Below, one piece after another: positions 44,006 to 52,977 of a DNA stretch of 64,000 bases. The stretch's first letter is position 1, and each line of letters opens with the position of its first letter. Below the pieces are notes generated by a model. That model saw only the letters and a list, made by a program, of their open reading frames with translations, did no database searches and was not told the DNA's origin. The stretch comes from Alteripontixanthobacter maritimus (GTDB taxonomy: Bacteria > Pseudomonadota > Alphaproteobacteria > Sphingomonadales > Sphingomonadaceae). The DNA is taken from NCBI RefSeq assembly GCF_003340475.1, contig NZ_QBKA01000002.1, positions 2,427,501-2,491,500 on the forward strand, given 5' to 3'. A program made the translations under genes and the position numbers.

Positions 44006-44434
44006 ATGAACTGGCTGCTGGCCCTGCTCCGCAATTTGCGTCTGCTGCCCTATCTGCTGGCCAGCATTGGTGCGCTGGCGCTGGATATCGCGTGCTTCCT
44101 GTCATTGATGCAGATCGGGCTCGATCCCGCGCCCGCATCGGCTGCCGGTTACAGTTTCGGCATCCTGGCCCACTGGCTGCTGTCCAGCCGCACGGTTTTT
44201 ACCGACAACGTCGCGGATGGCGGGTTTGAACGCTGGCGGCAAAAGGCGCTGTTCGTCGTTTCCGCCTTCATCGGTTTGCTGCTTACGACGCTGATTGTGG
44301 GGAGCGCCGACAATGCGGGGTTCGATCCGCGGCTGGCCAAACTGATTGCAGTGTTCGTCAGTTTCACCGCAACCTGGTTATTGCGCGCCCTCGTGGTGTT
44401 CCGCGCGCCTGCGCTGGACCGGAGGGCGGGCTGA
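44006..44434 (+). CDS. GtrA-like membrane protein
   Basis: The 142-residue protein has four predicted helices and the GtrA pattern: LLPYLLASIGALALDIACFLSL, AAGYSFGILAHWLLSSRTVF, RWRQKALFVVSAFIGLLLTTLIV and AKLIAVFVSFTATWLLRALVVF. GtrA proteins flip or present polyprenyl-linked sugars. GGGAGG upstream supports the ATG at 44006. Its TGA overlaps the ATG of the next gene (TGATG), so the pair is coupled. Confidence 0.9.
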   Translation: MNWLLALLRNLRLLPYLLASIGALALDIACFLSLMQIGLDPAPASAAGYSFGILAHWLLSSRTVFTDNVADGGFERWRQKALFVVSAFIGLLLTTLIVGSADNAGFDPRLAKLIAVFVSFTATWLLRALVVFRAPALDRRAG

Positions 44435-46218
44435 TGTCGTTTATCGAACGCCGTCGCAATCTGGTCTCTGTCGATCTGCTGCTGATCGTGGGCCTTGCCT
44501 GGCTGATGATCTGCGCTGTCCTGCTGGTCACCAATATTGGTCCCATTTCCGCGGCACGTTTCCCCGATCCGGACGATACGCTGCGGCTGGTGCAGGTGCG
44601 CGATTTGCTGGCCGGACAAAGCTGGTTCGACCTTCAGCAGTACCGTATCGATGCCGCTGCCGGCGGCGTGGCGATGCACTGGTCGCGCCTCGTGGACATC
44701 CCCCTGATGCTGGTTATCGCCGCGCTGACCCCGATTATCGGACAATCGGCAGCGGAGATGACTGCGCTGGTTACCGTGCCGCTGGTGACCTTCGGTATTG
44801 CCCTGCTGCTTGCAGGCCGGATTGCGTGGCGCCTGATCGGGGAGGAGGCGGCCGGGTTCGCGTGCCTCGCCATGGCACTGTCCATTCCCGTCATTTCGCA
44901 ATTGCGGCCCATGCGGATCGACCACCACGGGTGGCAGATCGTGTTCGCGTTATTGGCAGTCAACGGGCTGGTGGCGCGCAACCCTGCGCTGGGCGGCCGC
45001 CTCGTCGGTGCGGCACTGGCGTTCTGGATGGCGATATCGATCGAGGGTCTGCCGCTGGCCGCTGTAATCTGTGCATTGGCGGCATTCCGCTGGCTGCGCG
45101 ACCGGAAGGACCGGGTGCTGTTCGTCAATCTGGTAGTCAGTCTGGCCGCGGTGTCGGTTGTGCTGCTGCTGTTGACACGTGGCATGGCCGGCCTGGTTAA
45201 TTACTGCGACGCTATCGGCCCAGCGCATGTGGGCATTTTCATGATTGGTGCGGCCGGCGCGGCGTTTCTTTCGTGGATGGAACCCATATCGCGCGTGGCG
45301 CTGATGACAGGTTTTGCCGCTATTGGTGCCGCTGCGTTTACTGTTGTGTGGCAAGTCGTCCCGCAATGCGCAGGCGGCGGCTTTGCCGGGATGGATCCGG
45401 TTGTGGCCGGGTTCTGGTTCGATGGTGTGCTGGAAGGCATGCCTATCTGGCACCAGACGCCCGCGCTGGCGCTGCAGACGATTGTGCCGCCGCTGTTGGG
45501 CATTGCAGCCGCGATCAAGCTTGCGCGGCAGAATGGCGGATGGCTCGCCCGCTGGTGGCTCGATTATGCGATACTTCTGGTGGCAGGTCTGCTCGTGGCA
45601 GTGTTCGTAACCCGCGCCGGGGCGGTGGCGGGCGCGCTCGCTGCAATACCGCTTGGCTGGCAGATCGCCGTCTGGGTGCGCGCTGCGCGCCATGTTCGCA
45701 AACCCGGCAAACGGGCGTTGGCGCTGATCGCCATCTGCCTTGCGCTATTGCCCACCATGCCGCTGACATTGCTGACCGTGGCCATCCCTGCCAGCGCGAG
45801 TTCGCGGCTTGGCACCGTGCCGGTCCAACGCGTGGCCAGCTGCGATATTCCGCGGGCCGGCAAATTCCTGCGTGCATTGCCGCAGGGCGAGATACTCAGC
45901 CCGTTCGATATCGGGCCGCGCCTGCTGTATGAAACGCAGCATGAGGTGGTCGCCACCGCACATCATCGCGGCCAGCCGGGGATGCGCGCCGCAATCGATA
46001 TCTTCGCCGGGACACCTGCCGATGCGCGCGATCGGCTCGCGGCACGCGGCACCGACTATATCGCCATATGTCCTGATCTGATCGAGCCTGCGCGCTATGT
46101 CGAAATGGCACCGAACGGCCTGATGGCGCAGCTTGTATCGGGCGACACACCCGATTGGCTGGAGCCGCTGGCGACCGCGCGCAACAACGGCATGGCGATC
46201 TACCGCATTCGGCCATAA
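44434..46218 (+). CDS. Polytopic membrane protein, GT-C-like glycosyltransferase
   Basis: This 594-residue protein has about 12 transmembrane helices and a soluble C-terminal domain. Near the start it has FPDPDDTLRLVQVRDLLAG and MHWSRLVDIPLM, a DxDD... loop and WSR...DxP pattern as in GT-C enzymes that use polyprenyl-phosphate sugars or oligosaccharides; MRIDHHGWQIV is a second conserved-looking block. The C-terminal part contains the ACR-like LAARGTDYIAICPDLI. It likely glycosylates an envelope polymer, with the upstream GtrA supplying sugars. The exact family is not certain. Confidence 0.72.
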   Translation: MSFIERRRNLVSVDLLLIVGLAWLMICAVLLVTNIGPISAARFPDPDDTLRLVQVRDLLAGQSWFDLQQYRIDAAAGGVAMHWSRLVDIPLMLVIAALTPIIGQSAAEMTALVTVPLVTFGIALLLAGRIAWRLIGEEAAGFACLAMALSIPVISQLRPMRIDHHGWQIVFALLAVNGLVARNPALGGRLVGAALAFWMAISIEGLPLAAVICALAAFRWLRDRKDRVLFVNLVVSLAAVSVVLLLLTRGMAGLVNYCDAIGPAHVGIFMIGAAGAAFLSWMEPISRVALMTGFAAIGAAAFTVVWQVVPQCAGGGFAGMDPVVAGFWFDGVLEGMPIWHQTPALALQTIVPPLLGIAAAIKLARQNGGWLARWWLDYAILLVAGLLVAVFVTRAGAVAGALAAIPLGWQIAVWVRAARHVRKPGKRALALIAICLALLPTMPLTLLTVAIPASASSRLGTVPVQRVASCDIPRAGKFLRALPQGEILSPFDIGPRLLYETQHEVVATAHHRGQPGMRAAIDIFAGTPADARDRLAARGTDYIAICPDLIEPARYVEMAPNGLMAQLVSGDTPDWLEPLATARNNGMAIYRIRP

Positions 46219-46237
46219 TTGAGAACCGAGCCCGAGC

Positions 46238-46729
46238 TCAGGCGGGGCGGAAATCCATTGCCGCACCGTTCATGCAATAGCGTTTGCCGGTCGGCTTGGG
46301 CCCGTCGTCGAACACATGGCCCAGATGCCCGCCGCAATCGGCGCACAGAACCTCGGTACGGGGATAGCCGACCTTGTAATCCGTTTTCGTGGCGATGGCG
46401 CCGGGCAGCGGTTTCCAGAAACTGGGCCAGCCAGTGCCGGAATCGAATTTTGTGGACGAGGCATACAGCCGGTTGTCGCAGCCGGCGCAGATGAAGATGC
46501 CCTTGCGTTTTTCCTTGTCGAGCGGGCTGGAATAGGGCCGCTCCGTCCCGGCCTTTCGCAGGATACGAAACTCGGCCGCAGTCAGCTTTTTGCGCCACTG
46601 CGCTTCTGTCAACGAAACCTTCCAGCTGCGCGCTTCGGCGGGCGAGCCGCATGATGCCAGCATGGGCATCGCCACACCGATACCGGCCCAGCGTAGGATA
46701 TTGCGGCGCGAGGATTGGATGTTGTTCAT
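46238..46729 (-). CDS. msrB: Peptide methionine-(R)-S-oxide reductase MsrB, exported (Tat-type lipoprotein)
   Basis: The 163-residue enzyme reduces methionine-R-sulfoxide. It has two zinc CxxC pairs (CAGC, CADC), GTGWPSFWKPL, GHLGHVFDDG and the catalytic Cys in RYCMNGAAMDF. The N-terminus (SSRRNILRWAGIGVAMPMLASC) combines a twin-arginine motif (R8-R9) with a lipobox (LASC, C27), so it should act in the periplasm after folding. The ATG at 46729 is used; an upstream in-frame Met at 46747 is not needed. It complements the exported MsrA 16 kb away. Confidence 0.95.
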   Translation of the reverse strand: MNNIQSSRRNILRWAGIGVAMPMLASCGSPAEARSWKVSLTEAQWRKKLTAAEFRILRKAGTERPYSSPLDKEKRKGIFICAGCDNRLYASSTKFDSGTGWPSFWKPLPGAIATKTDYKVGYPRTEVLCADCGGHLGHVFDDGPKPTGKRYCMNGAAMDFRPA

Positions 46730-46785
46730 GCGTCTGTATTCGCGCAAACCGGTCTAACGGTTACTGAACAGCATTGCGTGCAGCG

Positions 46786-48129
46786 TCAAAAGCGCGAAAT
46801 GGTGGTTTCCAGCTTGCGGAAACCATGGACGAAGTTCGCCTGCACACGTTCCACATCACCGGTTACTTTCACGCGCATTCGGCGGGAATGCATTTCCTCC
46901 AGCAGGATGCGAAGCTGCAATTCGGCCAGCCGCGCCCCAACGCAGCGATGGATGCCATAGCCGAAGGCGAGATGGCGGCGTGCGTTGTCGCGCGTGATGT
47001 CCAGCTTGTCCGGATTGTCGAACACCTGCTCGTCGCGATTGGCGGAAAGGTACCACAGCACCACCTTGTCGCCGGCCTTCACCTGATTGCCGAACAATTC
47101 GTGATCCTGCGTGGCGGTGCGTCGCATGTGGGCCAGCGGGGTCTGCATCCGGATGCATTCCTGCACCGCATTGGGGATGAGGTCGGGCTGCGTCTCGAAC
47201 AGCTCGCGCTGATCGGGAAATTTGTCGAAGCCATGCACGATGCCGGACATGGTGTTGCGGGTGGTGTCGTTGCCGCCCACGATCAGCAGGATCAGATTGC
47301 CCATGAATTCTTGCGGGCTCATGCTGTTCATGGCGGGCGAATGGATCATCATGGAAATCAGGTCGGGCTGCGGCTCCTCACCGCTCTTGCGGGCCCATAG
47401 CTGCTGGAAATAGCCTGCCATTTCATACAGCATTGCGCGCCTGCGTTCATCAAGATCGCGCACGCTGGCAAGTTCGGTATCGCCCGCCCAGTCCGACCAG
47501 AAGGTCAGCAGGTCGCGGTCTTCCCATGGAAAATCGAACAGCAAGGCCAGCATTCCGGTAGTGAGTTCGATGGAAACCTTTTCCACCCAGTCGAACTGTT
47601 CCCCTTCGGGCAGCGAATCGAGCAGGTCGCCGGTGCGCTTGCGGATATCGCCATCCATCCGCTTCATTTCCTTCGGCGTGAATGCAGGCGCAACGGTGCG
47701 CCGCTGGCCGGTATGTTCGGGCCGGTCCATCGCGATGAACATCGGCAGTTCGAACCGGTCGCCCTCGATCTCCTCCAGCCGGTCGAGGATGGTGATGCCG
47801 CCATGTTCCCAGCTCGAGGAAAAGACATCGGGCAACGCCTCGATATGCTGGATCGCTTCGTGCTGGACCACCGCCCAGTAGGGGCCGAAGGGGCTTTCCT
47901 CGATGTAATGCATCGGGCCTTTGGCGCGCATCTCGGCAAAAATCGGCTGCCAGCGGTCTTCGGCATAGATGTCGCTGCGGCTGACATCGAACGGGTCGGG
48001 ATGTTTCGGCTGCTGTTCGGGATGGTCTTCGCGATGACCGCGCAGCGCTGCATAGGCGCTGGGTGATCGGGTCCAGCCGGTTCCCCCCGCTGGCAAGATG
48101 GGTCCGAGATCTGCTGCTTGGGTCGCCAT
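46786..48129 (-). CDS. Cytochrome P450, CYP153-like alkane hydroxylase
   Basis: The 447-residue P450 has all signatures: I-helix LIVGGNDTTRNTMSG, K-helix ECIRMQTPLAHMRRTA, and haem loop FGYGIHRCVGARLAE with Cys396 as ligand. The stretches AESPFGPYWAV-like EESPFGPYWAVV, FIAMDRPEH, SIELTTGMLALLFDFPWEDR, FWSDWA and LILLIVGG are strongly CYP153-like as I remember that family, which omega-hydroxylates medium-chain alkanes. It needs a ferredoxin and reductase; a reductase lies 3.6 kb away but no ferredoxin was found. No substrate evidence beyond family. Confidence 0.85.
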   Translation of the reverse strand: MATQAADLGPILPAGGTGWTRSPSAYAALRGHREDHPEQQPKHPDPFDVSRSDIYAEDRWQPIFAEMRAKGPMHYIEESPFGPYWAVVQHEAIQHIEALPDVFSSSWEHGGITILDRLEEIEGDRFELPMFIAMDRPEHTGQRRTVAPAFTPKEMKRMDGDIRKRTGDLLDSLPEGEQFDWVEKVSIELTTGMLALLFDFPWEDRDLLTFWSDWAGDTELASVRDLDERRRAMLYEMAGYFQQLWARKSGEEPQPDLISMMIHSPAMNSMSPQEFMGNLILLIVGGNDTTRNTMSGIVHGFDKFPDQRELFETQPDLIPNAVQECIRMQTPLAHMRRTATQDHELFGNQVKAGDKVVLWYLSANRDEQVFDNPDKLDITRDNARRHLAFGYGIHRCVGARLAELQLRILLEEMHSRRMRVKVTGDVERVQANFVHGFRKLETTISRF

Positions 48130-48213
48130 ATCCGTTCTCCGTTCGCGCTATCCTGAACCTGCTTACACCAATGTCAATAGTGGGTCGCAAATGAAAACCG
48201 ATTACGCGCCGGT

Positions 48214-49509
48214 TCAACCCATCTGATCGAGCGGTATTTTCGGGCCGAGGCCGAAGAACCTCCGCCTGGTGCGCCGCTCCTTCGGGGTGGAGCCGGATTG
48301 CAGCACCTTCTTGCGGAACAGCGTGGCGCCCGCCTTCACGAAGATCGCGACCCACATGATTTGCCACACCAGCGCCAGCAAATGCGGCCAGAGTGCCGCT
48401 TCCTGCGCGCCGCGTGCCACCATGGCGTACGGACTGGAAAGCGGGAACAACACGGCAAACAGCTCGATGGCAGACCCGGTTTTCGTCATGGCGAAGGTCG
48501 CCAGGAAAAACACGCATAGCTGCAGGATCGTGGCCGGCATCGATATCGTCTGCACGTCGCGCACCGTCGGTGCCATGGATCCGACTGCCAGGAAGACCGA
48601 CCCGATGAGCAGGTAAGCCATGGCGAAATAAACGAGGAACAGCACCGCGAACAGCGGCCAGCCAACCGCCGGGGCGGGGATTGCCGGAAGCGCGTCTGCC
48701 CCGAAAAACAGCAGCGCACCGGCCACCGTACCCCACACCGCAATTCCGACGAAACTGATGGCCAGCATGGCGAACAGCTTACCCAGGAACACCGCATCCA
48801 TCGGGATCGAGGCAGCGAGGATCTCGATGATCTTGTTGCCCTTCTCCTCGACGAGATTGGACAGCACCATCCCGGCAAGCAGCATGGTCAACATGAACAA
48901 CAGCGTAAGCGCACCGGTACCGGTGGCGACATTGGCGCTGCGGGTATTGGCACTGCTATTGGCAGTCGCCGTCATGGTAACCGGTGGAAACTCGCCGGCA
49001 GTTCCGGCGGCGTTGGCAGCGATCAGCGCCACGTCGCCTTCCCACCGGTCCAATCGTTCCTGCGTGCCGACCAGTTCGGGCGCGGCCAGGCTGCCGGTGA
49101 GCACGGCCGCGATATTGCGATCCTTGTCGGCGAGCAGCGCCTGCGTATTGTCCGCCTCGGCCGGATCGATGCTGAGAATGTCCGGCATGCCGATCAGCTC
49201 GTCCAGCTCCTTATGCGCAGCGGCGAAGGCGGCGGTATCTTCGCCCGCCATGGCGACCGCCAGTTTGGGGCTGTCGGCACTGCTGGCCGCGCTCGCTCCC
49301 AGCAAACCTGCCCCGGCACTGATGGCGAGGAAGAACAGCGGCCCGATCAGGAAGAAGAAAAACGCCTTGGAAAACAGGATGGCGGTGAAATCGCGCCGGG
49401 CGATCACGAACGCTGCCTGCCAGATGGACAGGCGATCCTTAGCGTGGGTTCCAGCCCCGGCTGTTGCGAAGTTAGCTGTTGCGGGGCCAGTTGTTACAGA
49501 ACCGGTCAT
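48214..49509 (-). CDS. ABC-2 type exporter permease (NatB-like)
   Basis: The 431-residue membrane protein has an N-terminal helix (RDFTAILFSKAFFFFLIGPLFF), a large extracytoplasmic loop of about 150 residues, and five further helices, the ABC-2 permease layout. A motif VEEKGNKIIEILAASIPMDAVF is typical of NatB/YhaP permeases. It forms a unit with the ATPase upstream (ATGA overlap). Likely exports ions, a lipid or a toxic compound; substrate unknown. Confidence 0.88.
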   Translation of the reverse strand: MTGSVTTGPATANFATAGAGTHAKDRLSIWQAAFVIARRDFTAILFSKAFFFFLIGPLFFLAISAGAGLLGASAASSADSPKLAVAMAGEDTAAFAAAHKELDELIGMPDILSIDPAEADNTQALLADKDRNIAAVLTGSLAAPELVGTQERLDRWEGDVALIAANAAGTAGEFPPVTMTATANSSANTRSANVATGTGALTLLFMLTMLLAGMVLSNLVEEKGNKIIEILAASIPMDAVFLGKLFAMLAISFVGIAVWGTVAGALLFFGADALPAIPAPAVGWPLFAVLFLVYFAMAYLLIGSVFLAVGSMAPTVRDVQTISMPATILQLCVFFLATFAMTKTGSAIELFAVLFPLSSPYAMVARGAQEAALWPHLLALVWQIMWVAIFVKAGATLFRKKVLQSGSTPKERRTRRRFFGLGPKIPLDQMG

Positions 49510-50522
49510 CGGGCGGCCTCCAGTGTATTGGGTTCATCCAGCGCGGCGGCCGCCGCTTCGCCTGCGATATGCACGAAGGCATCATGCAGTCCGGCGCGTT
49601 CGATGCTGAGGGACTGAATGCCGGCCTCCCCCTCGATCAAGGCGCGCAGCAGCGGTTCGATACCGGTTTCCGGGAGCGAGAATGTCCATAAATAGCCCGT
49701 AGTCGTCCCGCCGCTTTCGCGCTTTTGATCGTGTTTTGCGTCGGCTGGCAGAGCACCGCGCCAAGATCCATCCTGCGCACGGGTTTCCAGCCTGACCTGC
49801 GCCGGAATACGGTCGCGCGCTTCGTCCACCGATCCGGCATAGGGTACGCGCCCGCCTGCAATAATCGCCACCCCTTCGCACAGGCGTTCGGCATGGGCGA
49901 TCACATGGGTGGAGAAGATCACCGTGGTGCCCCGCGCCGCCAGATCGCGGATCATCACTTCCAGCTTGCCCTGGTTGATCGCGTCGAGGCCGGAGAACGG
50001 TTCGTCCAGCACCACCAGCCGGGGCCGGTGGACCAATGTGCCGAGCAGTTGCACGGTCTGCGCCATGCCCTTGGACAATTGGCGGATCTGCTTGTCGACC
50101 GCCTCGCCCAGCCCGTATTCCTCCATCATGGCGCGCCCGCGCCGGCGCCCTTCCGCCTGCGGAAGGCCTCGTAGCGAACCCATGAAACCGATCGCTTCAT
50201 AAGCCTTCATCGAAGGATAGAGCCCGCGCTCTTCAGGGAGATAGCCGATCATCCGCGCCACATCGTGCGGGCGTTCATGGCCGAAGATACGGCGCACGCC
50301 CGCATCGGGTTCAATAATGCCCAGCAGCATCCGGATGGTGGTGGTCTTGCCCGCGCCGTTGGGGCCGAGGATGCCGTAAATGGCCCCTTCGGGAACGGCA
50401 AGGTCCACCCCGCCGACGGCGGTTATGCCGTTGAACTGCTTGACCAGGCCGGTCGCTTCGATCGCCAGCGGGCCGGATACGCGCACGGCTTGCGGATCGG
50501 TAGACTTTGCGGTTGCATTCAT
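49506..50522 (-). CDS. ABC transporter ATP-binding protein (NatA-like)
   Basis: This 338-residue cytosolic ATPase has Walker A GPNGAGKTT, the signature LSKGM in IRQLSKGMAQTVQLLG, Walker B RLVVLDEPFSGLD and the H-loop IIFSTH-like VIFSTHVIAH. The C-terminal 100 residues form the extra domain found in NatA/DrrA-type exporters. It starts MNATAKSTDPQAVR at 50522 and overlaps the permease by four bases. It is the partner of the ABC-2 permease. Confidence 0.93.
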   Translation of the reverse strand: MNATAKSTDPQAVRVSGPLAIEATGLVKQFNGITAVGGVDLAVPEGAIYGILGPNGAGKTTTIRMLLGIIEPDAGVRRIFGHERPHDVARMIGYLPEERGLYPSMKAYEAIGFMGSLRGLPQAEGRRRGRAMMEEYGLGEAVDKQIRQLSKGMAQTVQLLGTLVHRPRLVVLDEPFSGLDAINQGKLEVMIRDLAARGTTVIFSTHVIAHAERLCEGVAIIAGGRVPYAGSVDEARDRIPAQVRLETRAQDGSWRGALPADAKHDQKRESGGTTTGYLWTFSLPETGIEPLLRALIEGEAGIQSLSIERAGLHDAFVHIAGEAAAAALDEPNTLEAAR

Positions 50523-50608
50523 GGTCTGGGGGCAAGCTTTCAGGGCGCGAGGTTGACGGTTTCGCTGCCGGTGTTACCCGCGGGCCATGAACGGGAGCAA
50601 CCCGAAAC

Positions 50609-51688
50609 GTGGTTAAGGACCCTGCGCTCGACGGATTGCAGGCGCGGTTGCGCGAAAAGGCGGCTGAGGTGGGCTTCGCCGCGATCGGTTTCGCGCCGCC
50701 AGGCGACGACCCCTTGCGCGCCGCGCGGTTGGCACAGTGGCTGGAGGACGGCCATCACGGCACGATGGACTGGATGGCGCAGCGCAGCGAAATCCGCAGC
50801 GGCGCGCAGGCCATGTGGGCCGACGCCCGCAGCGCCATCGCACTCGGCATGAGCTACGCCCCGGCAACCGACCCTATGAAATTGGGGGAGGCGACGGATC
50901 GCGCGCGCATTTCCGTCTATGCGCAGGGCGGCGATTACCACGACACCGTGAAAAAGGCGCTGAAGGTGCTGGCGCGCTGGCTGGTCGGCGAAGCGGATGC
51001 GGCGGGACTGGGGCCGGTGGAACTCAAAGTGTTTACCGACACCGCTCCGGTGATGGAGAAGCCGCTAGGGGAAGCATCGGGGATCGGCTGGCAGGGGAAG
51101 CACACCAATCTGGTCAGCCGTAGCGAGGGGAGCTGGCTGTTCCTCGGCGCGATGTACACCACATTGCCTTTCGCGCCGGACGACCCTCACGTGGACCGCT
51201 GCGGCGCCTGCACCGCCTGCCAGACGGCCTGCCCGACGGACGCTTTTCCAGCGCCCTACCGGCTGGATGCGCGGCGCTGCATTTCCTACCTCACCATCGA
51301 ACATAAAGGTCCGATTCCCGACGAATTCAGGGAAGCGATGGGCAACCGCATCTATGGTTGCGACGATTGCCTGGCGGTGTGCCCGTGGAACAAGTTCGCT
51401 GAAAGCGCGGCAGCCAACCGCGCGTTCCTGCCGCGTGCGGAACTCGCCGCGCCGAAGCTGGCGGATTTGCTGATGCTGGACGATGCCGGGTTCCGGCGGC
51501 TGTTCGCAGGCTCCCCGATCAAGCGCATCGGGCGTAACCGCTTCGTACGCAATTGTCTTATCGCTGCAGGCAATAGCGGCGATGCCATGCTGCTGGGGCA
51601 GGCGGAACTGCTACGCGGCGACGATGATCCGGTAGTGGCGGAAGCCGCCGGTTGGGCTGCGGCCAGATTGCGCAAGGCGGCAGTCTAG
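50609..51688 (+). CDS. queG: Epoxyqueuosine reductase
   Basis: The 359-residue enzyme makes queuosine from epoxyqueuosine in tRNA with a cobalamin and two [4Fe-4S] clusters. The ferredoxin motifs are [16 protein letters not shown] and [13 protein letters not shown]; further family blocks are [23 protein letters not shown]-like [28 protein letters not shown] and GSWLFLG. It starts at a GTG ([13 protein letters not shown]). Its stop and that of the convergent ferredoxin reductase gene share the palindrome CTAG. Confidence 0.95.
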   Translation: MVKDPALDGLQARLREKAAEVGFAAIGFAPPGDDPLRAARLAQWLEDGHHGTMDWMAQRSEIRSGAQAMWADARSAIALGMSYAPATDPMKLGEATDRARISVYAQGGDYHDTVKKALKVLARWLVGEADAAGLGPVELKVFTDTAPVMEKPLGEASGIGWQGKHTNLVSRSEGSWLFLGAMYTTLPFAPDDPHVDRCGACTACQTACPTDAFPAPYRLDARRCISYLTIEHKGPIPDEFREAMGNRIYGCDDCLAVCPWNKFAESAAANRAFLPRAELAAPKLADLLMLDDAGFRRLFAGSPIKRIGRNRFVRNCLIAAGNSGDAMLLGQAELLRGDDDPVVAEAAGWAAARLRKAAV

Positions 51689-52920
51689 AGCAGATCCTTC
51701 AGTGGAACCTCGATATCGGCTAACTGCGCGGCATCGGGCCCGGCACGGGCCTTCACCAGTTTCGATCCGGCAACGTAATCTTTCACCGAATTGACGCAAT
51801 CGATGGCAATCACCCGCCCTTCGGACAAATAGATTACCGAGAACGATTTGGTTGCCGGATCGCCGCGCAAGACCGTCTCGTCATAGTCCAGCGACAGCCC
51901 CGCCGTTTGCAACTTCAGATCGTACTGATTGGACCAGAACCACGGCAGGGCGTCGTAATCTTCCGGTACCTTGCAGATCGATTTCGCTGCCGTGGTGGCC
52001 ATGTCATTGGCGTTCTGCACCGATTCCAGCCGGATCACCCGACCATCGGCATAGGGATTGGCGTGGGCGGCACAGTCACCGATGGCGTAGATATCGTCGA
52101 GCGAAGTGCGGCATAGCGTATCCACGTCCACCCCATTCGCGCCCGCCGCGCCGGCCGCGATCAGCGGACCGACTGCCGGAACCACGCCGATACCGACCAC
52201 CACCATATCGCACGGTAAAATCTCGCCCCCGTCCAGCCGCACACCGGTAACGCGGTCGTTTTCGCCTTCCAGACCCTCGATCTCGGTTTCGAGGCGAATA
52301 TCGACGCCATGGGCGCGATGTTGTTCGAGGTAGAAGGCGGATAGCTGCGGCCCGGCCACCCGTGAAAGCAGCCTCGGCTTTGCTTCGATCAGGGTTACTT
52401 CGCAGTCACGCTCGCGCAGGATCGCAGCCGCCTCCAGCCCGATATAGCCGCCGCCGATCACCATTACGCGCCGCGCACCGCGCGCAAGGTCCGCAATGAT
52501 ACGGTCCACATCGGCGCGGGTGCGGATCGAATGGACGCCGTCCAAGTCGGACCCCGGACAGGACAGCCGCCGCGCATCTGCGCCCGCGGCCCATACCAGC
52601 TTGCGATAGGTCATCGTGCTGTCGTCGGACAGCGTCACGCTATGAGCGGCCTCGTTCACTTCCACCACGGCCACGCCCATGCGGAAGGCAATGTTGCGAT
52701 CGTCCCAGAATTGTTGCGGACGGATCGCTATCCGGTCGAACGGTTTCGTGCCGGCGAGATAATCCTTGGACAGCGGCGGGCGTTCATAAGGCCGCTCCCG
52801 TTCCCGCCCCAGCAACGTGATCGATCCTTCGAAGCCGTTCTGGCGTAACGCGATGGCGGTCTGTGCGCCGCCATGGCCGCCGCCCACAATGAGGACATCG
52901 GTGCTGTGGGTGCTATCCAT
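51685..52920 (-). CDS. FAD-dependent ferredoxin reductase (putidaredoxin reductase type)
   Basis: The 411-residue flavoprotein has an N-terminal FAD site ([18 protein letters not shown]), [12 protein letters not shown], a central NAD site ([17 protein letters not shown]), [12 protein letters not shown] and a C-terminal dimer domain with [14 protein letters not shown]. This is the reductase class that feeds electrons via a [2Fe-2S] ferredoxin to P450s. The CYP153-like P450 at 46786-48129 is a candidate partner but the two are separated by other genes. The stop codon overlaps queG's. Confidence 0.92.
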   Translation of the reverse strand: MDSTHSTDVLIVGGGHGGAQTAIALRQNGFEGSITLLGRERERPYERPPLSKDYLAGTKPFDRIAIRPQQFWDDRNIAFRMGVAVVEVNEAAHSVTLSDDSTMTYRKLVWAAGADARRLSCPGSDLDGVHSIRTRADVDRIIADLARGARRVMVIGGGYIGLEAAAILRERDCEVTLIEAKPRLLSRVAGPQLSAFYLEQHRAHGVDIRLETEIEGLEGENDRVTGVRLDGGEILPCDMVVVGIGVVPAVGPLIAAGAAGANGVDVDTLCRTSLDDIYAIGDCAAHANPYADGRVIRLESVQNANDMATTAAKSICKVPEDYDALPWFWSNQYDLKLQTAGLSLDYDETVLRGDPATKSFSVIYLSEGRVIAIDCVNSVKDYVAGSKLVKARAGPDAAQLADIEVPLKDLL

Positions 52921-52977
52921 GCGGCAGCGGAATGGGCATCCGGCGGGCTCGCGTCAAGTTTGGCCCGTCTCGCCTCA

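Noticed and set aside
47450-48736. 428-codon minus-strand frame
   Set aside because: Offset shadow frame across the P450 and permease genes, both of which have strong motifs in another frame.
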